Positions 1 to 11,779 are shown, counted from the first letter of the stretch. The stretch is 22,275 bases of DNA from Myxococcota bacterium (GCA_022710245.1 JAKLHH010000012.1:1-22275); one strand, 5' to 3'. Notes: a model not told the origin generated them from the sequence alone. A program made the numbers and translations.

Positions 1-108
1 TCTGAGGCGCGACCGAGCAGGTCGTTCAACTTCGAGTCTGAGGCGCGACCGAGCAGGTCGTTCAACTTCGAGTCTGAGGCGCGACCGAGCAGGTCGTTCA
101 ACTTCGAG
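1..108 (+). repeat. Three tandem 36-bp REP-like hairpin repeats
   Basis: Three identical 36-bp units lie at 1-36, 37-72 and 73-108, and the array may continue beyond the window edge. Each unit contains the inverted repeat CGACC-GAGCA-GGTCG, able to form a 5-bp stem with a 5-nt loop. The unit is 12 codons long and open in the same frame as the downstream transposase, reading SEARPSRSFNFE per unit with no stop before position 145. Short palindromic repeats beside a RAYT gene are the usual arrangement for REP elements that the transposase recognises. Here the array ends immediately upstream of the transposase promoter. Whether it is a REP substrate, a coding repeat of an upstream gene, or both cannot be decided from the window. 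Confidence 0.9.
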
Positions 109-109
109 C

Positions 110-138
110 TTGACCCCGGCCAGCTTATTAGCCATAAT
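110..138 (+). promoter_or_regulatory. Sigma70-like promoter for the RAYT gene, leaderless
   Basis: A -35 box TTGACC (110-115) is followed after 17 bp by a -10 box CATAAT (133-138); each matches the consensus at five of six positions. Transcription would begin about seven bases after the -10, at or next to the ATG at 145. That predicts an mRNA without a 5' leader and agrees with the absence of a Shine-Dalgarno sequence. The -35 box starts two bases after the last hairpin repeat. Confidence 0.6.
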
Positions 139-144
139 CAAAAA

Positions 145-915
145 ATGATGAGGCGCAAGACGCGACGACCCGGCCCGCGACGCCCCCGACCCAGACGACA
201 CGAGCAGCTCGAGCTCCCGGTCCGCACGTGGGGCGGTCGCCGGCGCGGCGCGGGGCGCCCGAAGGGCAAGGCCAGACAGCCGCCCCACACCCGCCGGCCG
301 AAGGTCGTGCCGCGGCATCCGCTTCACGTCACCTGGAAGGTCGAGCTCGACCTGCCGAACCTCCGCGGCCGGCAGACCGCGCGGCCGATCCTCGACGCGC
401 TGGCCGCCGGCAAGGAGCGAAAGGGCTTCCGTGTCGTCCACTTCGCCCTCGAGCGGCGGCACCTGCACCTGATCGTCGAAGCTGAGAGCGCGGACGCTCT
501 CTCTCGAGGGCTCCGGTCCCTCGGGATCCGCATCGCCCGGGCCATCAACAAGGCGCTGGACCGCAAGGGGCGCGTGATCAAGGAGCGCTACTACTCCCGC
601 GCCCTCAAGACGCCGACCGACACCCGGAACACCCTCCGCTACGTGGTCAACAACACGCGCCGCCACCGCTCGCAGCGCGGCGAGGTGGTGAACCGCGACT
701 GGATGGACTGGCTCTCCTCGGCGGAGTGGTTCGATGGCTGGCGGCACGGCTTCCGCCCGCCGCCGGAGCCGTGGCCCGTCGCGAGGCCGACGACTTGGTT
801 GTTGAAGACGGGCTGGCAGAAGGCGGGTGGGCTCCTCGACCTGAACGAGATCCCGGGGCCGACCGCCGAGGGCATCGCGAGCCGCGAGCACTTCTGGCGC
901 CCGGAGGAGGAGTAG
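145..915 (+). CDS. REP-associated tyrosine transposase (Y1/IS200-like, RAYT)
   Basis: This is a 256-aa single-strand DNA transposase of the HUH/Y1 superfamily. RAYTs are domesticated IS200/IS605 relatives that act on REP hairpins rather than on a full insertion sequence. The arginine-rich N-terminus contains WGGRRRGAGRPKG (about 29-41), a motif common in this group. The HUH metal-binding motif is H106-L-H108, within RRHLHLIVE. The probable catalytic tyrosine is Y166 in RYVVNN, matching the family YIxxNP-type motif. The start at 145 fits the promoter at 110-138, which predicts a leaderless transcript; ATG is doubled (145 and 148). The frame stays open upstream to the window edge, so a longer translation through the repeats cannot be excluded. 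The 36-bp hairpins directly upstream are the likely DNA partner. No second copy of the repeat was seen downstream. Confidence 0.88.
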   Translation: MMRRKTRRPGPRRPRPRRHEQLELPVRTWGGRRRGAGRPKGKARQPPHTRRPKVVPRHPLHVTWKVELDLPNLRGRQTARPILDALAAGKERKGFRVVHFALERRHLHLIVEAESADALSRGLRSLGIRIARAINKALDRKGRVIKERYYSRALKTPTDTRNTLRYVVNNTRRHRSQRGEVVNRDWMDWLSSAEWFDGWRHGFRPPPEPWPVARPTTWLLKTGWQKAGGLLDLNEIPGPTAEGIASREHFWRPEEE

Positions 916-1157
916 GGGGGGCTGTCACGCCGCGCGCAATGCGAGGGCTCCTCCGTTCCTCGCCCGTCGATGCCCGTCTGTCCTCGTCGACCACGAGCTC
1001 AGGGCAACCGCGTGGTCCGCGGCGGAGCAGAGCGGTGAGCGGTGAGCCTGCCGCGTCCCGTGGGCACAGGGGCGGGCGCGAGGAGCCCGGCAGAAAAGCG
1101 TGCTCCGGCCCTCGACCCCCGCGGCTGGCGCGCTACGATCACGCTCGTCGCAACTTG
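916..1157. other. Intergenic region between the RAYT and the mannosidase
   Basis: About 240 bp with no convincing gene. The mannosidase frame is open back to 726, but its conserved sequence only begins after 1158, and the upstream translation is Arg/Ala/Pro-rich low-complexity sequence overlapping the transposase. A weak promoter-like pair, TCGACC (1112-1117) and TACGAT (1134-1139) with a 16-bp spacer, precedes the mannosidase start. Confidence 0.5.
1112..1139 (+). promoter_or_regulatory. Weak candidate promoter for the GH38 gene
   Basis: TCGACC (1112-1117) and TACGAT (1134-1139) are separated by 16 bp and match the sigma70 boxes at four and five positions. Transcription would start near 1146, about 12 bases before the ATG at 1158. 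No Shine-Dalgarno is visible before that ATG, which fits a very short leader. In GC-rich DNA such a match can arise by chance. Confidence 0.25.
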
Positions 1158-3629
1158 ATGCACTCGCTCGCACCCCAGCTCGCACCGGTCTCCCTGGCCA
1201 GTCGCTCCCTCGACGAGGGCGCGCTGCGCGAGCGGCTCGGCATCCCGGCCGAGGCGGAGCGGGTGCTCATCTTCGGCGAGACGAGCCACTGGGACCCGAA
1301 CTGGCTGCACACCTCGGAGAAGTACTACCAGCTCCGCATCCAGCACATCCTCGACTCGGTGCTCGACGAGCTGGAGCGCGATCCGCGGCGCGTCTTCTCC
1401 CTCGAGAGCGTCTTCTTCCTCAAGCTCTACTGGGAGCGCCAGCCGCGGCGGCGCGAGGCGCTGCGGCGGCTGGTCAACCAAGGGCGGCTGAAGCTCACGG
1501 GCAGTGGCGTCACCACGCCCGACACGCTCCTCCCCGACACCGAGGCGATCCTGCGCGACTACCTGCAGGGGCAGGAGTGGCTGCGCGAGCAGGGGATGGA
1601 GGCGGAGCCGCGCCTCGCCTATCTCCCGGACGACTTCGGCCACTCGCCGATGCTCCCCGCGATCCTGCGCGCGCTGGGCTACGAGCAGGCCGCGATCACG
1701 CGCATCGACGGGATGTACTTCGTCGGCTGCGACTACCGCCGCCGCTCCTGCTTCCCGCTCGCCGGCTCCAGCGCCGAGCTGCTGCTCAGGCAGCACCGCA
1801 GCCTGGACTTCGTCTGGCGCTCGCCCGACGGCTCCGAGGTCCTCTCCCACTGGAACGCGTTCACCTACTTCCAGGGCGACATGCTCGCGCACCTCGGCGT
1901 CATCCGCTGGATGGGGATCGTCTTCGGGATCCCCTGGCGCGGGGCGCGGCACGTCGCCCGGCAGGTGCACCGCCACGTGCGCCGGCTCGAGCCGCTGGCG
2001 CGGACGCCCTACCTCTTCTGTCCGATCGGCTGCGACTTCAACGGGCCGATCCACGACCTCGGCGGGCTCCTCGAGCGCTTCAACCGCGATCAGTACGAGC
2101 GGACCGGCGTCTGGGCGACCAGCGCGGGCCTCGACGACTACCTCGATCTGGTCGCGCACCACCGCGAGCGGCTGCCGGTCCTCGAGCTCGATCCGAACCC
2201 GTACTGGATGGGCTTCTACGCCTCGCGGCCGCTGATCAAGCGCACCTGCAACCGCATCGTGCGCAAGCTCCACCTCGCCGACAAGCTCGCCGCGCTCGAG
2301 CACATGCACGGCCCCGGCCGCGCGGGCGGCAGCGGGCGCGCGCGCCGGGCGCTGAAGAGCGCCTGGGACCTGCTGGTCGTCTCCAACCACCACGACTTCA
2401 TCACCGGCACCTCGCCCGATCGCGTCTTCCTCGAGGAGCAGCGCCCCTGGCTCGAGCTCTGCGAGTCGCACGCGGACAGCGCGCTCAGCGCGCTCGCCGT
2501 CGGCCCGCACCCGCCCGGGGTGGCGCCGCGGCCGCCGGCCTGGCGCCTCGAGGACGGCCGGCTCGAGGTGATCTCGCCGTACTTCAGGCTCGCCCTCGAC
2601 GAGGCGGCGGGCGGATGCCTGACCAGCTACCGCGTCGGCGCCGAGGGGCCCGAGCTCCTCGCCGGCCCGGCCAACGATCTGGTCGCCTACCTCGACTCCG
2701 GCGGGCTCTGGCGCATGGGGCACGAGTACCAGGGGGGCTCCTTCCGCGAGGTCGAGCGCGCCAGCGCCTCGCGGGCGCGGCTGACGGTCGCCGAGCGCGA
2801 AGGACTCCTCGAGGTGCGCGCCGAGAGCGAGCTGCAGGGACGGCCGATCACGCGCTGGCTCTGGATCGATCGCGACAGCCCGGTGCTGCGCCTCCGCGTG
2901 ACGGGTGCCGTGCGGTCCCGGCGCACGGTGTGCTGCCGCTTCCCCAGCGTGCTCTCCGCCGAGACGATCACGATGGACGTCGCCGGCGGGATCCTGGCGC
3001 GGCCAACGCGCAAGCTCTACGACCCCACCTTCTGGGCGGCGCGCTCGTTCGTCCACCTGCAGGACCAGGACACGCAGCGCGGCCTGGCGGCCTTCCTCGG
3101 CGGTCCGGCCGCCGCGTCCGTCGCTGGCGATGGGGCGCTGGAGTGGGTCGCCTTCCGTAACGCGCCGCGCGAGCTGGCGTACGGCCTGCTCCCTGTGCTC
3201 GCCCACCCTGCCGGCGGCAGCGACGGCGAGGAGCAGGCGCTCGACTACGCGGTCTGGTTCACGGCGGCCGGCGGCTTCCGCGAGAACCGCCTGCCGGTGG
3301 TGGCGCGGCGGGTGCTGCGCTGGTCGCCCGACGGCTCACACCGCGGGCGGCACGAGGAGCTGGCCGACGCCGCGCTGATCAGCGACTGCCCCGAGGTGAT
3401 GGTGACCGCGCTCAAGCAGGCGAGCCGCGGCACGGGCCTCATCGCGAGGCTGGAGAGCTTCGCGCTCGGCTGCCCCGAGGTGAGGCTCCACTGCCCAGCG
3501 CGCCCCATCGTCGCCGCGCGCCGCTGCGACGCCCGCGAGCGAGACCTCGAGCCGCTCGCGATCGAGGCTGGCCAGGTGGTGATCCCGGTGAGCCAGCACC
3601 TGAGCAGCGTGCGGCTCCTCTTCGGCTGA
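1158..3629 (+). CDS. Glycoside hydrolase family 38 alpha-mannosidase
   Basis: An 823-aa retaining alpha-mannosidase predicted to cleave terminal alpha-mannose from glycans with a catalytic zinc. The GH38 catalytic domain spans about residues 35-430. H44 and D46 lie in SHWDPNW, the expected HxD zinc-ligand motif. PDDFGHS (157-163) carries the nucleophile, D158 by alignment with Golgi mannosidase II. GFYASRP (352-358) is a family motif, and NHHDFITGT (410-418) matches the diagnostic HHDxITGT, with H412 the likely zinc ligand. Residues from about 510 onward form the beta-rich GH38 C-terminal domain. No signal peptide is evident, so a cytoplasmic location is likely. The ATG at 1158 is chosen because homology begins about 35 residues later; no Shine-Dalgarno is seen. 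The gene converges on the glycosyltransferase gene with 16 bp between stops. The precise linkage cleaved cannot be inferred. Confidence 0.9.
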   Translation: MHSLAPQLAPVSLASRSLDEGALRERLGIPAEAERVLIFGETSHWDPNWLHTSEKYYQLRIQHILDSVLDELERDPRRVFSLESVFFLKLYWERQPRRREALRRLVNQGRLKLTGSGVTTPDTLLPDTEAILRDYLQGQEWLREQGMEAEPRLAYLPDDFGHSPMLPAILRALGYEQAAITRIDGMYFVGCDYRRRSCFPLAGSSAELLLRQHRSLDFVWRSPDGSEVLSHWNAFTYFQGDMLAHLGVIRWMGIVFGIPWRGARHVARQVHRHVRRLEPLARTPYLFCPIGCDFNGPIHDLGGLLERFNRDQYERTGVWATSAGLDDYLDLVAHHRERLPVLELDPNPYWMGFYASRPLIKRTCNRIVRKLHLADKLAALEHMHGPGRAGGSGRARRALKSAWDLLVVSNHHDFITGTSPDRVFLEEQRPWLELCESHADSALSALAVGPHPPGVAPRPPAWRLEDGRLEVISPYFRLALDEAAGGCLTSYRVGAEGPELLAGPANDLVAYLDSGGLWRMGHEYQGGSFREVERASASRARLTVAEREGLLEVRAESELQGRPITRWLWIDRDSPVLRLRVTGAVRSRRTVCCRFPSVLSAETITMDVAGGILARPTRKLYDPTFWAARSFVHLQDQDTQRGLAAFLGGPAAASVAGDGALEWVAFRNAPRELAYGLLPVLAHPAGGSDGEEQALDYAVWFTAAGGFRENRLPVVARRVLRWSPDGSHRGRHEELADAALISDCPEVMVTALKQASRGTGLIARLESFALGCPEVRLHCPARPIVAARRCDARERDLEPLAIEAGQVVIPVSQHLSSVRLLFG

Positions 3630-3656
3630 CCGGACCTGGGATGGACTACGGTCCGG
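3630..3656. terminator. Candidate bidirectional terminator hairpin
   Basis: CCGGACC (3630-3636) and GGTCCGG (3650-3656) form a perfect 7-bp inverted repeat with a 13-nt loop. It sits exactly between the convergent stops of the mannosidase (3629) and the glycosyltransferase (3646). There is no clear U-tract on either side, so efficiency is uncertain, but the placement suits a shared terminator. Confidence 0.5.
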
Positions 3657-4815
3657 CGAGCCGGGCGCTGCGGTCGAGCGGATAGCTCCTGCCTCGCCAG
3701 GTCACCTCGCGGCGCGTGAGCACCAGGAAGAACACCACAGGTGCGGCGAAGAGCAGCGCGAAGGCGACCCAGCGCAGGCGGCGCGGGAGCGGGGCGCCCG
3801 CGACCTGGGCGTAGAGGGCGTTGACGCTCGTCGAGACGGCGAGCGCGCCGAGGAGCCCGACCAGCGCGAGCGGCAGCGCCTGCGAGGCCGCCCCGATCAG
3901 CAGCAGGAGCAGCCCGCACCAGAAGCAGACGCCCTGCAGCCAGGGGAGCAGCTTGAACTCGCGCCCAGGCAGGCCCGTCCGCGAGAAGGTGATCCAGCGG
4001 ACGTAGATGCGCAGGAACTCGCGCAGCGAGAGCCCGTGCTGGATCACCGGCACCGCCCGCGGGGCGAGCACGTTGCGCAGCCCCACAGCCTTCACTCGCG
4101 CGCCGAGGTACATGTCATCGACGAGCTGACCGGCGGCGCTCTCCAGGCCGCCGATGGCCGAGAGCGTCCGCCGCGTGAAGACCATCAGCTGGCCCATGAT
4201 GAAGGGGAGCTCTCCTCCGTTCGCGGCGGCGCAGGTGGCAGCGGCAGGACCGTAGAGCCCGTTCAGCATCAGCCCGTAGCCGGCGTCCCCCACGGTCTCG
4301 GGCGGCCCCTGCACCAGCACCGGCGCGAACGCCGCGCCGGCGTCAGGAGTCCGGAGCAGCGTCGCGACGAGGATCGTCAGCGCGTCGGGGTCGGGGCGGA
4401 TGTCCGAGTCGGCGAAGGCGATCAGCTGGTGGCGCGCCTCGCGCAGGCCGGTGACCATCGCGTTGAGCTTGCCCGTGACGCCCGCTGGGGGCGCCCCGCA
4501 GAGGAGCACCCGCGCGTCGGCGCAGCTCGTCGCGATCGCGGCGCGGATCAGGGGCAGGGCGGGCTCGGTCTCGTCGTCGACGACGAAGAGCTGCTCCAGC
4601 GGCCCGGGGTAGCGCGTGGCCAGCGCCGCCGCGAGGTTGTCGGCGGCGCCCGCGTCGACGCCACGGACAGGGCGGATCACCGTCAGCGACGGATACGCCG
4701 GGAGCAGCTCGGGCGGCGCGACCGGCGCCAGCCCTCGTCGCAGGCGCCGGTAGAGGAGCGCGGCCTCGAGCGGGACCAGCGCCCCGCCGAGCGTCAGTAG
4801 CGTCGCGAGCTGCAC
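3646..4815 (-). CDS. Membrane glycosyltransferase, GT2/GT21 (HpnI/ceramide glucosyltransferase-like)
   Basis: A 389-aa membrane-bound inverting glycosyltransferase. An N-terminal TM helix (about 4-22) is followed by a GT-A domain (about 40-280). Visible motifs are VVDDE with D80/D81, KLNAM (116-120), the DxD-type DSD at 136-138, DD at 233-234, and RIYVRW (269-274), matching the GT21 (Q/R)xxRW motif. Three or four C-terminal TM segments follow (about 293-368). This order is that of ceramide glucosyltransferases and the hopanoid-associated HpnI, so a lipid acceptor is likely, but acceptor and sugar are unproven. The GTG at 4815 is preferred over upstream codons: GGAGGAG lies 8 nt before it and the hydrophobic segment follows directly. 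It overlaps the 3' end of the START gene by 22 bp, so the pair is translationally coupled. Confidence 0.83.
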   Translation of the reverse strand: MQLATLLTLGGALVPLEAALLYRRLRRGLAPVAPPELLPAYPSLTVIRPVRGVDAGAADNLAAALATRYPGPLEQLFVVDDETEPALPLIRAAIATSCADARVLLCGAPPAGVTGKLNAMVTGLREARHQLIAFADSDIRPDPDALTILVATLLRTPDAGAAFAPVLVQGPPETVGDAGYGLMLNGLYGPAAATCAAANGGELPFIMGQLMVFTRRTLSAIGGLESAAGQLVDDMYLGARVKAVGLRNVLAPRAVPVIQHGLSLREFLRIYVRWITFSRTGLPGREFKLLPWLQGVCFWCGLLLLLIGAASQALPLALVGLLGALAVSTSVNALYAQVAGAPLPRRLRWVAFALLFAAPVVFFLVLTRREVTWRGRSYPLDRSARLAGP

Positions 4816-5453
4816 GTTCGCCCCTCCTCCCTGCCAGCCCCGGCCAGCCCGCAGAGCGAGGCGAAGAGCCGCGGGAGCTCCTTGCCGGCGCCCGAGCGCG
4901 CCAGCCACCGCGGCAGCGAGCCGCCGAGGTCGATCATCACCTGGAAGCGCACGAAGCTCCCCGAGCGCCACGGCTTGAGCTGCCAGCTCCCCTCGTGCTC
5001 GCTCACCCGCACGGCGCCGGGCTGCGGGGGCGGGCCATCGGCGACCGCGCGGTAGGCGATCCAGGTGACCGCGCCGTCGCGCCCCCAGCGCACGAGGAGG
5101 GTGAAGTCGCGATCGCTGATCACGGGGAGCCCGAGCCGCTGGTAGACGCGGAGCCAGCCGGGCCCGCGGGCGAGGACCCGGCTCTCCTTGAGCCGGTCGA
5201 TCCGGCCGACCTGCCGCCCGTAGTCGAGGAGCGCCTTCAGCACCTGCTCGGGCGGCTCGGGCAGCCAGCCCTCCGCCGCGAGGCGGACGATGCGTGCCTC
5301 CTCATCCTTGTAGACGGTGAGATCCGGGGCGCGGCTGATCGGCGTGAAGCCCACGGCCGAGAGCGGCACGGAGAGAGGCGTCAGCGAGCCAGCCCCGAGG
5401 CCGGGGCCGAGCGCGAGCCCGATCGACACCACCAGCGCGTGTGCAAGGCGCAC
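4794..5453 (-). CDS. Secreted START/SRPBCC-domain lipid-binding protein
   Basis: A 219-aa protein with a START-like helix-grip fold, a family that binds lipids or other hydrophobic ligands in a deep pocket. The hydrophobic N-terminus (about 1-22, ending near GLGAGS) looks like a signal peptide, which places it in the periplasm or outside. Residues about 40-205 carry START-type features, including a basic/aromatic stretch in the 85-150 region with VISDRDF and a late SFVRFQVMIDLGGSLP. The GTG at 5453 is supported by a strong GGAGGAGGAG-type Shine-Dalgarno at 5457-5468. The 3' end overlaps the glycosyltransferase start by 22 bp, so the two products probably act on the same lipid-linked process, for example delivery or extraction of a substrate. 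That last step is inference. Confidence 0.78.
   Translation of the reverse strand: MRLAHALVVSIGLALGPGLGAGSLTPLSVPLSAVGFTPISRAPDLTVYKDEEARIVRLAAEGWLPEPPEQVLKALLDYGRQVGRIDRLKESRVLARGPGWLRVYQRLGLPVISDRDFTLLVRWGRDGAVTWIAYRAVADGPPPQPGAVRVSEHEGSWQLKPWRSGSFVRFQVMIDLGGSLPRWLARSGAGKELPRLFASLCGLAGAGREEGRTCSSRRY
4824..4830 (-). promoter_or_regulatory. Ribosome binding site deciding the GT21 start
   Basis: GGAGGAG on the minus strand lies 8 nt before the GTG at 4815, inside the 3' end of the START gene. It argues against the 52-codon longer reading of the glycosyltransferase. Confidence 0.65.
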
Positions 5454-5456
5454 GCT

Positions 5457-5468
5457 CTCCTCCTCCTC
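5457..5468 (-). promoter_or_regulatory. Strong ribosome binding site of the START gene
   Basis: On the minus strand the sequence before the GTG at 5453 is GAGGAGGAGGAGAGC, a run of GGAGG-like motifs ending a few bases from the start. It fixes the non-ATG start. Confidence 0.6.
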
Positions 5469-5641
5469 GGCGCGCGGGGCCAGCCCGCAGGCCGCGCCAG
5501 CACGGAGGCCGCCCGGGCAGGGTCACCGCGATCGTGAGGGAGAGCACGGACGGTGACCTCGTGCGTCCGTGCGGGAGGAACCCGACCGTCTCAGCCGGCG
5601 GCAGGCACCGCCCTCTTTTCATGGAACGGTTTCAGACCGAG

Positions 5642-6778
5642 TCAAGCGTCCGGGTGGTCGGGCAGGAAGACCCGGAAGCGCGTCCCGCGGCCGGGCTGGC
5701 TCTCCACCTCGATGGTCCCCCTGAGCTCCTCGACGACGGCCTTGCAGATCGCGAGCCCGAGGCCCGTGCCCTCGTCGCCCTTGGTGGTGAAGAAGGCATC
5801 GAAGATGCTCGTCAGGTGCTCGGGCGCGATGCCGCGGCCGTTGTCCTCCACGACCATGCCCACGCCGCCAGGCTGGTGCTGGAGCTGCACGCCCACGCGC
5901 GCGGACATCTTCGAGCGGCCTTCGAGCGCCTGCACCGCGTTCACGAGCAGGTTGACCGCGAGCTGCAGGAGCAGCGCCTCCGAGCCCCAGACCATGAAGG
6001 GCTCGGGCGGCGGGTCGTAGTCGAGCCGCCCCGCGTCGCGGATGCTGCCGCGGGTGACCGCGGTCGCAGTGTCCAGCACGGAGCGCAGGTCGAGCGGGCC
6101 GGCGGGACCGACCTTGCTCCTGATGATCTTGCTGACGGAGTCGTTGATCCGCTGCAGCTGGCAGACCGCCGAGCCCTGCTCCACGGCGAGCTCGGCCAGG
6201 CCGCGGATGGCCGCGGCGACGAGCGGCGGGTGCGGCATCAGCTGCAGCCGCTCGATCTCGCGGCGCAGCACATCGAGGTTGGACATCAGGACGGCCAGCG
6301 GCTGCCGCATGTCGTGCCCGATGCTGCCCGCGAGGGTCGCCACCGTGACCAGCCGGTCCATCTGGCCGAGGCGCGCCTGTGCCTCCTTGAGCAGGCGCGC
6401 CGTGGCGAAGACGTTGATGCTCTCCACCAGGACCGCGTGCAGCTCCTCGCGCGTCCACGGCTTCTTGATGAAGCGGTTGACGTGGGCGCGGTTGATGGCG
6501 TCGATGGTGGCCTCGAGGTCCGAGTAGGCGGTGATGATGACGCGGATCACCTCGGGGTAGCGTGTCAGGACCTGCTCGGCGAGGTCGACGCCGCTCATCC
6601 CCGGCATGCGCTGGTCCGTGAGCAGGACGGCGACGAACTCTCGCGAGAGGAGCTCGAGCGCTGCCTCCGCGGAGTCGGCCACCAGGAGCCGGAAGTTGTG
6701 TCCCAGGTTGTGCTTCATCACCACCCGGTTCGCCTGATCGTCGTCGACGTAGAGGATCGGATAGTCGTTCAACTGCAT
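5642..6778 (-). CDS. Response regulator-histidine kinase (REC-HisKA-HATPase)
   Basis: A 378-aa soluble kinase with an N-terminal receiver. In the REC domain (about 6-120), acidic residues in YVDDD (10-14), phospho-acceptor D55 in LLTDQRMPG, T83 and K105/K106 are all present. A short linker helix leads to a HisKA-like domain with H155 in SIGHDMRQP. The HATPase_c domain (about 225-375) has N277/N280 in the N box, DNGRG (312-316) and GTGLGLA (337-343). There is no TM segment, so the input is probably phosphotransfer into the REC domain, plausibly from the hybrid kinase encoded 13 bp upstream. The ATG at 6778 has only a weak G-rich ribosome site. It is the last gene of the minus-strand signalling run, and its phosphotransfer partner is inferred from position only. 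Confidence 0.88.
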   Translation of the reverse strand: MQLNDYPILYVDDDQANRVVMKHNLGHNFRLLVADSAEAALELLSREFVAVLLTDQRMPGMSGVDLAEQVLTRYPEVIRVIITAYSDLEATIDAINRAHVNRFIKKPWTREELHAVLVESINVFATARLLKEAQARLGQMDRLVTVATLAGSIGHDMRQPLAVLMSNLDVLRREIERLQLMPHPPLVAAAIRGLAELAVEQGSAVCQLQRINDSVSKIIRSKVGPAGPLDLRSVLDTATAVTRGSIRDAGRLDYDPPPEPFMVWGSEALLLQLAVNLLVNAVQALEGRSKMSARVGVQLQHQPGGVGMVVEDNGRGIAPEHLTSIFDAFFTTKGDEGTGLGLAICKAVVEELRGTIEVESQPGRGTRFRVFLPDHPDA

Positions 6779-6791
6779 GGGGACCCCCGGG

Positions 6792-10138
<3,347 letters not shown>

Positions 10139-10139
<1 letters not shown>

Positions 10140-11779
10140 CAGCTCGCGTGGCCGCGCGGCGCGGCGGCGGCGTTGGCGTCGTCGACGAGCTGCTGGAGCC
10201 CCTCGGCGTCGCCGGTGAAGAAGATCGCGCGGAGCTGCGCGGCGAGCTCGGCCGGGGTCTTCCCGAGGAGGGCGCCGAGCTGCGCGTCGTGGTCGGGCAG
10301 GTTGACGGCGACGCCGCGGGAGCGGACCCAGCGCTGCAGCGCCTCGGCGCGCCCGGCGAGCGCGGGCTGCGGCTCGCCCCCGAGGCGGTAGGGCAGGCGC
10401 TCCCAGAGCGAGGGCGGCAGCAGGTGGCGGACCTTGCAGCGCAGCGTGCGCGAGACGTAGGTCGCCTCGTCCACCTCGAGCTCGAAGCCGAAGCGCGCGC
10501 GCTCCTCCCACCACGTCGTGCGAGGGAGCAGGATCGGGAAGGCGAGGTTCACCGAGCCGGGCTGTCCCTCGAAGTGCTCGCTGATCAGCGCGCGCGTCTC
10601 CGCCTCGCTCGCGGCCGTCTCGAAGGGCGCGGGGAAGATGAAGGAGCCGGCGACGAAGAGGCCCGCCTCGCGCAGCGCGGCGAGCCCGCGGGTCAGCCTG
10701 GCCTGGCTGAGCTTCTTGTCCATCGCTGTCCGCCGCAGCTCCTCGCTCCCCGACTCGATCCCGAGGAAGACCCCGAAGCAACCGGCGGACTTTAGCAGGG
10801 AGGCGAGCTCCCGATCCACGCCGCTCGCGTGGAGGAAGAGGCCGAAGCTGAGGTCGAGCCCCGCGGCGTTGATCTCCTCGCAGATGCTCCGCACCAGCGC
10901 CGGCGGGCTGTACGTGCCGGCCAGGCGGAAGGCCCGCGAGCCGAGCGCGAGGAAGCCGCGCAGCTCGGCGAGGACCTGGTCGGGGCGGCGGGCGCGCCAG
11001 CGCGCACCCTCGGTGTGCCAGTTGATGCAGAAGCTGCAGCGCATGGGGCAGCCGCGGCTCTCGTCGACGCAGAAGAGGCGCAGCTTGGAGCCGTCGTGGA
11101 CCGACGGGTAGGCCTCGCGCGAGTAGTCGGGCGCGGGCAGGTGGGCGAGGTCGCCGGTCGGGGTCGCGGTGGCCGGCGCAGACGCGCCCGGGCGCACCAG
11201 CCCCGGGATCCCCTCGAGCCCGCGCCTGCCCTCGGCGTGCTCGGCGAGGAGCAGGATCGGCTCCTCGCCGTCGCCGTCGATCACCGCGTCGAAGCGCGCC
11301 GCGTCCGCCGGGTCGACGCCGCGGGCGTACTGCACGGCCGGCCCGCCCGCGAAGAGCTTCACCCCCGGGCACGCCTCGCGCAGCTGGCCGGCGAGCTGCA
11401 CGGCGGCCTCGTAGCCGTCCCCGTTCCAGAGCTTGAAACCCACGAAGTCGATCGCCTGGCGCCGGCAGCGCGCGGCGAGCTCGAGGCCGAGCTCGCGGAT
11501 CAGCGCCGCCTGCCGCTCCTCGACCCGCGCCGAGATCGCCGCCAGGCGCCCGGCCACGGCCGCCGAGAGGTCGCCGGCGAGGAGCACCTCGCGGAGCGCC
11601 GCGCGATCGGCCCCGTCGATCAGGCGCGCCGGGATCGCGGTCGTGTTGAGGTCGAGGACCTCGCACTCGTGGCCGGCCCGGCGGAGCACGGCCGCCAGCG
11701 AGGCGAGGCCGTTATCCGGGAAGAGGGAGGAGAGACAGTAGGGGTAGCCCGAGTAGGTGACGAGGAGCCCTCTGGCCAT
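10139..11779 (-). CDS. Cobalamin-binding-type radical SAM protein (546 aa)
   Basis: A radical SAM enzyme with an N-terminal B12-binding-like Rossmann domain. The N-terminus carries PDNGLASLAAVLRRAGHE (21-38), typical of these domains, followed by a helical insertion (about 55-110) and the rest of the fold (to about 185, with AGGPAV and GDGEEP). The SAM-radical 4Fe-4S motif is C244-PMR-C248-SF-C251. Then comes the TIM barrel (about 235-430, with LGIESGSEEL) and a C-terminal extension of about 110 residues. No DxHxxG is seen at the B12 position (D43-L-N45), so cobalamin would bind His-off, as in many class B methylases. Such enzymes methylate or rearrange unreactive carbons; the substrate is unknown. 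It lies 50 bp downstream of another radical SAM gene and overlaps the hybrid-kinase start by one base. Confidence 0.87.

Noticed and set aside
726..1157. Longer N-terminus for the mannosidase
   Set aside because: It overlaps the RAYT gene and is Arg/Pro/Ala-rich without family similarity; GH38 homology starts after 1158.
999..3206. Minus-strand 735-codon open frame inside the mannosidase
   Set aside because: It is low-complexity and without motifs, while the plus strand encodes all the GH38 signatures.
4816..4971. Longer glycosyltransferase start at 4971
   Set aside because: It would lie fully inside the START gene, and a strong ribosome site sits before the GTG at 4815.
10140..11666. N-terminal extension of the hybrid kinase into the radical SAM gene
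   Set aside because: The extension is low-complexity out-of-frame translation of the radical SAM gene; the TGATG overlap at 10139 gives a clean coupled start followed at once by a TM helix.
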